This document shows, one piece after another, positions 1 to 6,191 of a stretch of DNA of 6,191 nt; within the stretch, counting starts at the first letter, position 1; every line of letters starts with the position of its first letter. A program made the position numbers and the translations under genes. The DNA comes from Mucilaginibacter sp. UBA4741. Its GTDB lineage: Bacteria; Bacteroidota; Bacteroidia; Sphingobacteriales; Sphingobacteriaceae. Location: NCBI GenBank assembly GCA_002403905.1, contig DHIR01000242.1:1-6191 (forward strand), in the 5' to 3' direction. Below the pieces are notes generated by a model that was given only the letters and a program-made list of their open reading frames with translations, was not told the DNA's origin and searched no databases.

Positions 1-227
1 ATTTTTAACTCTTGATTCGCATAACTTGCTAAGCAGTATGAGTTCATCACAAGTATCGCAAATAGAATTGATTACTAATCCAACCGCCAAGTACGATGCC
101 AGTGGGAACGCGGGGATCATCAACATCAAAACAAAAAAGAATAAACAGCAAGGCTTTAACGGTTCTTTTAATACGGCGGTGGGTATAGGCGTTTACCCAA
201 AAAATACAGACGGCCTGGTTTTAAACT

Positions 228-236
228 ACCGGCACC
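228..236 (+). other. Frameshift site 1 in the receptor (one extra base)
   Basis: Frame 2 reads LNYRHR and stops at 239-241. Skipping one base (for example C233) gives LNYR followed by TGKVNAFFNYN in frame 3, which is the pattern expected in this barrel family. Frame 3 then stays open for 302 codons. There is no slippery heptamer at the site, so programmed frameshifting is unlikely. Confidence 0.85.
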
Positions 237-1136
237 GGTAAGGTTAATGCGTTTTTTAACTATAATGTAGCTGCTATTAAATACCTTACCTACCTTTATG
301 CGCTCCGTAAGTATTATGATAGTAATAACAACGTAATATCACAGCTTGACCAGCCCGGCAGTTTTAAAGGAACATTATTTAACAACATTATTAAAACAGG
401 ATTGGATTATTCTGTTTCGTCAAAAACAACTATTGGTTTGGTATTGGGCGGCATTGCCGTGAGCCGTAAAGGTGGTAATGTTGGTACGGCCACGTGGCTT
501 AATCCAGCAGGCGCTACCGATTCTGCAATTTATACTACTAATCAAAGTAACACACAGTTGAGAAATGGCTCAATAAATTTAAATGCCCGACATGCCATAT
601 CTGCAACACAGGACCTTGCCGCTGATTTCGACTGGCTGCACTACAATATAGCATCCGATCAGGATTATGATAATAAACTGGCCACAGGTGGGTATGACGA
701 GCAATCGCGCGGGAACATCCCAACAATCATTAACATCGCATCGGGTAAAATAGATTATACCTCAAAAATAGCAAAGGACCTGACCTTCCAATCCGGCTGG
801 AAATCATCATACAGTAAAACAGATAATACCGCAACCTATCAAAACCTAGTTGGCACACAATGGATTGAGGACAATAACCGTAACAATCGTTTCTTATATA
901 ATGAGGGCATACATGCTTTATACAGCACCATCGAAAGTAAATACAAAAAGATAAGTTACCAGTTGGGATTACGATATGAGTATACCAGCTATAACGCGCA
1001 CCAGTTCGGCAACACCGTTCAGCGTGATTCGGCTTTCTCTAAAAACTATGGTGGCTTCTTTCCCAGCGGCTACATAACTTTCCAGACTGATACGGCCAAT
1101 AGCTTTACTTTGAATGCAGACAGGCGCATTGACAGG

Positions 1137-1143
1137 CCGATTT
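1137..1143 (+). other. Frameshift site 2 in the receptor (one missing base)
   Basis: Frame 3 reads RRIDRPISKI and stops at 1152-1154. Adding one base after CCG (1137-1139) gives RRIDRP, one unknown residue (codon NAT), then FQNLNPF in frame 2, which is the canonical conserved run of this receptor family. Frame 2 then stays open to the natural stop at 1871-1873. This indel cancels the first one. Confidence 0.88.
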
Positions 1144-1885
1144 CCAAAATTTAAACCCGTTCTTATCGATAGTAAATAAGTACACTTATATAACCGGTAA
1201 CCCGCTTATTTTACCACAATATACATGGAATTTCGAGTTGAGCCATCAATACAAAAACTGGTTAACCACTACCGTATCTTACAGCGATATTAAAAACTAT
1301 TTCTCACAGATATTTTTAAATGGAGCAACAAAGGATATTATTCTATATACACAAGGCAACGTAGGGCATACCAGTAATTTTGGTTTAACAGAGATGGTGG
1401 TATTGTCGCCGGTAAATTGGTGGTCGTTTACCTGGCAAGCCACTTATAATCATAAGCAGCTAAAAGGTTTTAATGGTAATACTTATACAACCTCCATAGA
1501 TCAGCTTAATGTTAACCTGAATAATCAGTTTACCATAGCCAAGATTTATACCGCCGAGCTATCCGGCTTTTATACCACCAAAGCACGTAATGATGTACAG
1601 GAGTTGTTATATCCAACCGGGCAATTATCCGCTGGCATATCAAAACCCATACTTAACAAAAAAGGAACGCTAAAATTTACAGCCCGAGATATATTTTATA
1701 CCAACGCTATGGAAGGCCTTACCCAGTTCCCCAACTCGACCGAATATTTTAAGCTAAAAAGAGATAGCCGCGTGTTTACACTGTCATTTGCCTACCGTTT
1801 TGGTAAGGCTTATAAAACAGTTAAGCATACCGGTAGTGCCGGAGATGTTATTGATAGGGTGGGGAATGGGTGAGAAAAGCTATCG

Positions 1886-2682
1886 TTATTGTGATATATA
1901 ATTCCAGTTTTTCTTTTTTATGATATCTTTTGTTTTCATTCCGCTAGAGTAAAGTGGAAAAAACTCACTAAGAACGGGCATTAGATATTTTTTATCTGAA
2001 ACTTCATTTAACATTTCAACAATATGTCGAATTATTTGAAAAATGTAAAAGACTGAATACCCTTGAATTTTATCTAAACTTTTGCCCTGCATATAATAAT
2101 CAATGTAGTTTAGAATTGGCTCATCAGCTTCGTTACTAGCTATTATATGAGATGATGAATTCATTATGTTTAAAAGAGCAATTTCCTGTTGAGATAATGA
2201 TTTTGGAGTACAGTGTCTTTTATAAATAATATCTTGTATTTGTTTCCACTTATGTAAAGGATCTCCAACTGTTTCATTTCCTGTTAAACTATCAAGATTA
2301 TAATAACGACTAACCTTAGCATATTCAGATAGAAATTAAGTATCGAAGAATATATTGGATCTTTAGCAAGAAAATCATCTTTGGCATTAATTTGATTAGA
2401 TACTTTTGCAAATAAATTTTCTATATCATGTCCATAATTTTTCAATTCCTGATTATTAGGGATTTTATTATGCTCTATTCTACTAATGGTTATAATTATG
2501 ATTTTTAATAATCTTTCGATTCCGATAGTTAATAAAAAAAAGGCTTGATAATAATGCCACTTTTGCATAAAATTAGCACGTCTCAATGAGGTTAAGCCTT
2601 GTTCCAAACAAGTGGCAGAAAGCCCTGCTTCTTTCATCAAAAGTTTGACAGGTTTACTATTAATATCGTCTCGCTGTGTCAA
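1886..2682 (-). pseudogene. Uncharacterised AT-rich protein, HEPN-like N-terminal half, split by one frameshift
   Basis: Two minus-strand frames (2682-2284 and the frame ending at 1886) join into one protein when a single missing base is supplied near 2330. The total is then exactly 266 codons, 265 residues plus stop. I do not recognise a named family. The N-terminal half is helical, with LRRANFMQKWHYYQAFFLL (about 33-51), then GIERLLK and NYGHDIENLF (about 82-91). Long helices ending in E-x-L-L-K and a GHD-x-E-x-L motif recall HEPN domains, although the R35-x7-H43 spacing is longer than the usual R-x4-6-H. The second half carries SRYYNLDSLTG and ends in a lysine-rich tail. The frame begins at TTG 2682, just after an in-frame TAA at 2694-2692; ATG at 2637 (residue 16) is the alternative start. 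Neither has a Shine-Dalgarno sequence. Sampled lines have about 20-23% G+C against 40-47% in neighbours, suggesting transfer. The gene starts 30 bases after the isomerase stop and converges on the receptor. A separate short protein starting at ATG 2164 is less likely. Confidence 0.72.
2326..2334 (-). other. Frameshift site in the AT-rich gene (one missing base)
   Basis: On the minus strand the upstream frame reads SSILNF then YLNMLRLVVIIILIV and stops at 2286-2284. After TTC (2334-2332), supplying one base moves into the frame reading SEYAKVSRYYNLDSLTG, which runs openly through 2164 to the stop at 1886-1888. The hydrophobic tail of the upstream frame is therefore probably an out-of-frame artefact rather than a real membrane segment. 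Confidence 0.78.
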
Positions 2683-2712
2683 TGTTTTAACTTATAAATT
2701 ACTTTTAGTGCC

Positions 2713-4140
2713 TTAACAAACCCTCACACATTCCAACCCTAACAAATCACCCAATTTCTTGATTTTAGATGCAATATGCCCGTTACCAATAGCACAATGG
2801 TGCGCCGGGCCGTGCGCATTCCAGGCTTCCACAAAACCACGTGCACCTAGCGGGAACTTATAACGGCTGTTAGTATTCCCTATCTCTAATATCGGCCCCG
2901 CAACAGATTCGGCTTCGGCAGTTAGGAGTATAATCTTACCATCGGCGGTTTCGACTACAGATAACAACGTAACCGGCCCATGCTTTACCGACATCTCTAC
3001 CGATAGACCGCTGCCTACTTTGCCATGATAAACCTGTAATGGTTTTACTTTTATTTTGCCTTCAGCGATAGCGGGATGGCAAGGGCCATCATGGCCCATT
3101 AATACTACATCATCATTAAAGTCCATAGCGTAGTATTCGGTGAAAGAGCCGCCCGCGCCAAAGCTATCCATGATCTTCATGGCCTGGGCGTTCTTGATTT
3201 CGTATTCGCCTGCTACGGGGATATGTTGCGCGGTTAATAGCGATGTTCCTAAAATTACGGAACTCATGGTATCGGCATTTATATTGCCCGTGCCTTTATG
3301 ATAATACGCCAGCGAACCCAGATTATATTTCGCTACCAACTTATCTAAAGCCACGGCAGTAATAGCAGCCCGGGTTAATTCATCAACCGAGCAATCAGAT
3401 TGCACATCAAACCAGGTATGGAACGTGTCAAACTTTTTCATGATCTCATCAACATCTGCTTCACTGCGCAACGCCGATAATTCGTCTACCTCAATAATCT
3501 CTATATGCCCGCCAAATGTGGCGCATTGCAAGGTTAGGTTGCTATAAATATCCAACATCCCGCCGTAATAATTACCCATTACGCCCAGCGTATTGTTATA
3601 CATAGTATGCGTCACTTTTGCTGCAGCTATCCATTCTTCAACCTCTTGCCAAACATGCGGGTCATTGTTTAGCATGCCGGTTATTTGGTGAAACGGAATA
3701 TTAGATCGCTTAAACACATTAGCTATCTCTGGTACCGGGCAGGCCGAGCATGAAGCCAGCCATTCGCCGGTCATGGTGGTGCGGTTATTTAATTTGTTAA
3801 ATGTGGCGTAATCAATGGCGGCTTCGGGCGCAAGGTTGAGAACAATAACCGGCACCTTAGCTTTCTTAACCACCGGTAATACGGTTGATGACAGCGCATA
3901 AGTAGTAACATACAAAAATATCAGGCCGACATCTTCGCGTTTAAATTGGCTGCCTGCATCAAAGGTTTTTTGCGCGTTGTCTATCAGGCCCAGGTTTACC
4001 ACCTCAACGCCATAGCCGCCAATTTTTTCGCTAACGATATCTACATAACCGGCTAATCGTTTTTCTAACCCCTCAAACTGATCCCAATATGTATCTAAGC
4101 CAATACCAAAAAGCCCTATTTTAATTCCTGCTGATGTCAT
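2713..4140 (-). CDS. L-arabinose/L-fucose isomerase family protein (AraA-like)
   Basis: A 475-residue cytoplasmic enzyme expected to interconvert an aldose and a ketose with a divalent metal, normally Mn2+ in this family. There is no signal peptide. Residues 1-180 look like the Rossmann-type N-terminal domain (KIGLFGIGLDTYW at 7-19; NNDPHVWQEVEEW at 158-170). The central part includes NTLGVMGNYYGGMLDIYSNL (183-202). The C-terminal part carries the presumed active site: GSFTEYY with E335 (matching E. coli AraA E306), VYHGK with H372 (matching H350) and HGPAHH with H447/H448 (matching H450). Where AraA has its second metal glutamate (E333), this protein reads GHDGPCHPAIAE, with D351 or H350 as possible substitutes. 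These matches come from motif alignment by eye. The start is ATG at 4140, 11 bases after the rhamnosidase stop, with an AT-rich leader and no Shine-Dalgarno sequence, as usual in Bacteroidota. It is probably co-transcribed with the rhamnosidase. The substrate may be L-arabinose, L-fucose, L-rhamnose or another sugar; no gene symbol is justified. Confidence 0.87.
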   Translation of the reverse strand: MTSAGIKIGLFGIGLDTYWDQFEGLEKRLAGYVDIVSEKIGGYGVEVVNLGLIDNAQKTFDAGSQFKREDVGLIFLYVTTYALSSTVLPVVKKAKVPVIVLNLAPEAAIDYATFNKLNNRTTMTGEWLASCSACPVPEIANVFKRSNIPFHQITGMLNNDPHVWQEVEEWIAAAKVTHTMYNNTLGVMGNYYGGMLDIYSNLTLQCATFGGHIEIIEVDELSALRSEADVDEIMKKFDTFHTWFDVQSDCSVDELTRAAITAVALDKLVAKYNLGSLAYYHKGTGNINADTMSSVILGTSLLTAQHIPVAGEYEIKNAQAMKIMDSFGAGGSFTEYYAMDFNDDVVLMGHDGPCHPAIAEGKIKVKPLQVYHGKVGSGLSVEMSVKHGPVTLLSVVETADGKIILLTAEAESVAGPILEIGNTNSRYKFPLGARGFVEAWNAHGPAHHCAIGNGHIASKIKKLGDLLGLECVRVC

Positions 4141-4151
4141 TTATATAAATA

Positions 4152-6191
4152 TTAATAATTGTCTTTCTGAATAGTTACCGGACCAATTAAACCTGATCTA
4201 AATAACGGTGTATCTTTACGATAAGGCTCGAATGTAGTAAAAGTATAACGTTTGCCCGGTCTTGGCTCGCCTTTAGTTATCCAATTTGGCCACCTGCCGT
4301 TTGTTGGGCCATCGCTGGCTATTTTTTGGTCGCCTATTAAACGGTTGGGCCAAAGGTTGGCAACTTCAATTTCAACCGTGTTTTGTTTTTTTAATAGCGA
4401 TACCGGTATTTGTACACGCCATGGGGCCGTCCAAACTACTCCTAATTCTTTACCGTTTAGTTTTACACGGGCAAGGTTTTTAATTTCGCCAAGGTCGAGA
4501 TAAAATTTATCCTTACTGTTTTGAGCGACATTAATCTCAAACGTCTTATGATAAGTAGCAATACCCGAGTAATATTTAATGCCTTCTTCGGGACGTAAGG
4601 TCCAGTCAGTCAGTTCGTCAAACACTATATTTTTAGGGCCGCCCCATTTCGGGTCGAAAGAAACGTTCCACGCGCCGGTTAATGTGGTCACGATGGCTGG
4701 CGTTACAAAGTTTTTCTTTGCTGATGCCTGTACCGCCTTAACGTCTTTAGCAAACACCACAAAATAGCTTTGGTAAGCATCTAAATGTAAAGAGATAGTA
4801 GTTTGTCCGCCTTGTTTTTTAAACTGGCTCAGGCTTCTGAAACTACCTGTCACCGCATCCCAAAGTTGTGGTGTGCCTTTAATACTGCGGAAGGTAGCTT
4901 CGGCATCTATAGCTTCTCCGGTTTTGTTAGCAATAAAGTAAACATCTCTATCGGTAGTATTGCGATGGATATAGCGAATAGGGCCGGTAGATCTAAAATC
5001 TTCAGCAACATTCATCGACCTTAAAACAACAGCCGTCAACTCATATTTTGGGTAAAGATTATCCAGTTCTGTTTCCAAATCGCCACCCCAAATAACCCTG
5101 CCTTTACCATAGGTATGCGATTGTTGCGTGGTGCTGTTTGAAGTACCCCAAAGCATTTTAGCCAACGCAGCGATCTTTTCATCAGAAGCAGGATAGCCTT
5201 GTAAAGCCGGCGACTTAACAGGTGCCGACCCAACAACCGTTGCCCCGGCCTTTACCAGCGCCACTATTTTTTCGAGTAGAGCAGGTGTCATAGTCGGTAT
5301 GGCTGGCAATACTAATAGGCGGTAACTTGCTCCGCCCGGAAAAAAAATATTACCGTTAACAACACTGGCTTTATATAATAAACTAGGTGCGCATCCGTCA
5401 AAATTATAGCCTTTCCTGTCGGGGATGGTATCGTTACCCGTCATAGCAGAAAATGGTGGGCGGAACACATGTGGCGAACCCTCAGGATTTAAATACAATA
5501 CATCAGCTACCGATACGCCTTGTTGCAACATATAGCTACACCGGCTAACGTATTGGTGATAAGCGCCCACCATGGGCCACCAGGTTTGGTTACGGTCCCA
5601 ATGCACGCCGTAGGGGCCCATTGTCGCACCGGGGCGCAGCGAGTCTGCCAGATATTGATTTTGGAACGTATGATATACAAATCGGTTTACACCGGCCGCA
5701 AAGGCCCAATCGCCCTGGTTTTTCATGGAGCCGGGGTTTTGTTTCCAGTTTTCGCCGTGAGCGGTAAATGATTCGGCAGGCGTAAGTGATTTGCCGTTAA
5801 CGTGTGCTATTGAGGTTGCCTCGACCACACTAAAAGACGAATTAAAACCATACCCTTTACTCCAAAATTCACTCATCGGGACATCGGCTATGGCACCAAG
5901 TTCAAGGTCGGCGGTTGGGTTCATGTCATACGGCTCTATAGATAGGTTCATGCCGTATTTATGCGCGTACTTTTTAACCGCAAGGGCATGGTATTCTAAT
6001 ATCAGCTCCTGCGAGGTTTGGCGCAGGTCCCATAAAAAACGTTCGCTTATTTCGGGGCTCTCTACAATATGACCTGCATAAACAGGGTAGTAGGGTAGCG
6101 GATCATAACCACGGCGTTTTATAAACTCTGCCCTAAAATGTGGTGTCCAGTTTTGCGACCCCATTTCCCAGCTATCCATGTGCAGGCGTTT
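4152..6191 (-). CDS. Glycoside hydrolase, GH106-type alpha-L-rhamnosidase, C-terminal part (cut by window edge)
   Basis: A likely secreted or periplasmic enzyme removing terminal alpha-L-rhamnose from plant polysaccharides or glycosides; GH106 enzymes are inverting. The frame is still open at 6191 (K-R-L-H before the Met at 6179), so that Met is internal. The 679 residues here are the C-terminal part of a family usually 1000 or more residues long. Numbering from the Met at 6179: residues 1-270 are the end of the catalytic barrel, with conserved acidic patches DSWE (E5), SIEPYD (E82) and TPAESFTAHGE (E136), any of which may hold the catalytic acid and base. Aromatic patches include NRFVYHTFQNQ and WDRNQTWWPM. 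Residues 285-365 form an alpha/beta domain (RLLVLPAIPTMTPALLEKIV, GATVVGS, GKGRVIWGG). Residues 400-475 are beta-rich. Residues 500-612 form a GH2-like jelly-roll (YHKTFEI, LDLGEIKNLARVKLNGKELG, EVANLWPNRLIGD). No frameshift is seen. It lies 11 bases upstream of the isomerase, as the first visible gene of the pair; any promoter is outside the window. Family confidence is high; exact linkage and substrate are unknown. Confidence 0.88.
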   Translation of the reverse strand, partial: KRLHMDSWEMGSQNWTPHFRAEFIKRRGYDPLPYYPVYAGHIVESPEISERFLWDLRQTSQELILEYHALAVKKYAHKYGMNLSIEPYDMNPTADLELGAIADVPMSEFWSKGYGFNSSFSVVEATSIAHVNGKSLTPAESFTAHGENWKQNPGSMKNQGDWAFAAGVNRFVYHTFQNQYLADSLRPGATMGPYGVHWDRNQTWWPMVGAYHQYVSRCSYMLQQGVSVADVLYLNPEGSPHVFRPPFSAMTGNDTIPDRKGYNFDGCAPSLLYKASVVNGNIFFPGGASYRLLVLPAIPTMTPALLEKIVALVKAGATVVGSAPVKSPALQGYPASDEKIAALAKMLWGTSNSTTQQSHTYGKGRVIWGGDLETELDNLYPKYELTAVVLRSMNVAEDFRSTGPIRYIHRNTTDRDVYFIANKTGEAIDAEATFRSIKGTPQLWDAVTGSFRSLSQFKKQGGQTTISLHLDAYQSYFVVFAKDVKAVQASAKKNFVTPAIVTTLTGAWNVSFDPKWGGPKNIVFDELTDWTLRPEEGIKYYSGIATYHKTFEINVAQNSKDKFYLDLGEIKNLARVKLNGKELGVVWTAPWRVQIPVSLLKKQNTVEIEVANLWPNRLIGDQKIASDGPTNGRWPNWITKGEPRPGKRYTFTTFEPYRKDTPLFRSGLIGPVTIQKDNY

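Larger units (their letters stand above)
1..1873 (+). pseudogene. TonB-dependent outer-membrane beta-barrel receptor, 5'-truncated by window, two frameshifts
   Basis: This is an outer-membrane receptor of the Bacteroidota TonB-dependent type (outer-membrane beta-barrel family, PF14905-like), expected to import a ligand across the outer membrane using TonB energy. The frame is already open at base 2, so the true start lies upstream; the TTG at 26 and ATG at 38 are internal. The end of the plug domain shows as ITNPTAKYDASGNAGIINI (about 71-127). Barrel hallmarks follow: NYR/TGKVN near 224-248, RRIDRP at 1122-1139, FQNLNPF at 1142-1162, GNPLILPQYTWNFELSH near 1200-1250, and the terminal strand SRVFTLSFAYRFGK near 1766-1807. 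Reading frame 2, then 3, then 2 again gives one continuous protein of about 623 residues with a full-length barrel. Usual family length is about 800, so roughly 180 N-terminal residues (signal peptide, carboxypeptidase-like domain, most of the plug) lie outside. It is not clearly SusC-type: no SusD partner is seen. The ligand is unknown. Whether it is a real pseudogene or has sequence errors cannot be decided here. Confidence 0.88.

Noticed and set aside
538..726. A 62-codon minus-strand ORF inside the receptor gene.
   Set aside because: It is antisense to the receptor's open frame, which carries the barrel sequence here.
1..1873. Naming the receptor as a SusC-family glycan importer.
   Set aside because: No SusD gene is seen, and the plug end and C-terminal motifs fit the general outer-membrane beta-barrel receptor family better.
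1903..1912. A-AAA-AAG slippery heptamer on the minus strand, in the codons ATA-AAA-AAG near the end of the AT-rich gene, of the type used in dnaX-like -1 frameshifting.
   Set aside because: It lies only about eight codons before the stop in a lysine-rich tail, no stem-loop or upstream Shine-Dalgarno-like enhancer is evident, and such runs occur by chance in AT-rich DNA.
1895..1925. T-rich run after the receptor stop that might be a rho-independent terminator.
   Set aside because: No G+C-rich inverted repeat precedes it, and it lies inside the convergent gene, where it encodes lysines.
2284..2345. A hydrophobic C-terminal tail (LRLVVIIILIV) that could be taken for a membrane anchor.
   Set aside because: It appears only after the inferred frameshift; the correct frame encodes a hydrophilic SEYAKVSRYYNLD segment.
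5036..5236. A 66-codon minus-strand ORF within the rhamnosidase in another frame.
   Set aside because: It overlaps the intact rhamnosidase frame, which continues uninterrupted with family motifs on both sides.
4252..6072. Several plus-strand ORFs of 62-93 codons opposite the rhamnosidase.
   Set aside because: They are antisense shadows of a long, well-conserved coding frame and show no recognisable protein motifs.

Overview
The window looks like chromosomal DNA from a member of the Bacteroidota, most like soil or plant-associated Sphingobacteriaceae such as Mucilaginibacter or Pedobacter. The evidence is a Bacteroidota-type outer-membrane beta-barrel receptor, a GH106-type rhamnosidase, coding DNA of roughly 40-47% G+C in sampled lines, and ribosome-binding regions without a Shine-Dalgarno sequence. 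The genus is inferred from protein style only.

Layout. Bases 1-1873 (+) hold the 3' three-quarters of a TonB-dependent receptor whose frame is broken by two single-base indels that cancel each other: one extra base near 230-233 and one missing base near 1139-1141. Twelve bases later, convergent with it, lies 1886-2682 (-), an AT-rich gene for an unrecognised protein of about 265 residues. It is also broken, by one missing base near 2330, and its N-terminal half looks weakly like a HEPN-type helical domain. Then come 2713-4140 (-), an intact L-arabinose/L-fucose isomerase-family enzyme, and 4152-6191 (-), the C-terminal 679 residues of a GH106-type alpha-L-rhamnosidase cut by the window edge. 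No RNA genes, CRISPR arrays, insertion sequences or convincing terminators are visible, and no stretch longer than 300 bases lacks a gene.

How the genes fit together. The rhamnosidase and isomerase are 11 bases apart on one strand and very likely form part of a plant-polysaccharide (pectin or arabinogalactan-type) catabolic operon: the hydrolase releases a deoxysugar outside the cytoplasm and the isomerase would convert a sugar inside. The receptor may belong to the same nutrient-uptake setting, but it is on the opposite strand and is not a SusC-type protein with a visible SusD partner. The AT-rich orphan sits between them and looks compositionally foreign. The three indels lie within about 2.1 kb, while the 3.4 kb of enzyme genes is clean; this could mean sequence error in that part of the contig or real gene decay. 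I see no clear new multi-gene system; the AT-rich HEPN-like orphan and the isomerase with an altered metal site are the best leads.
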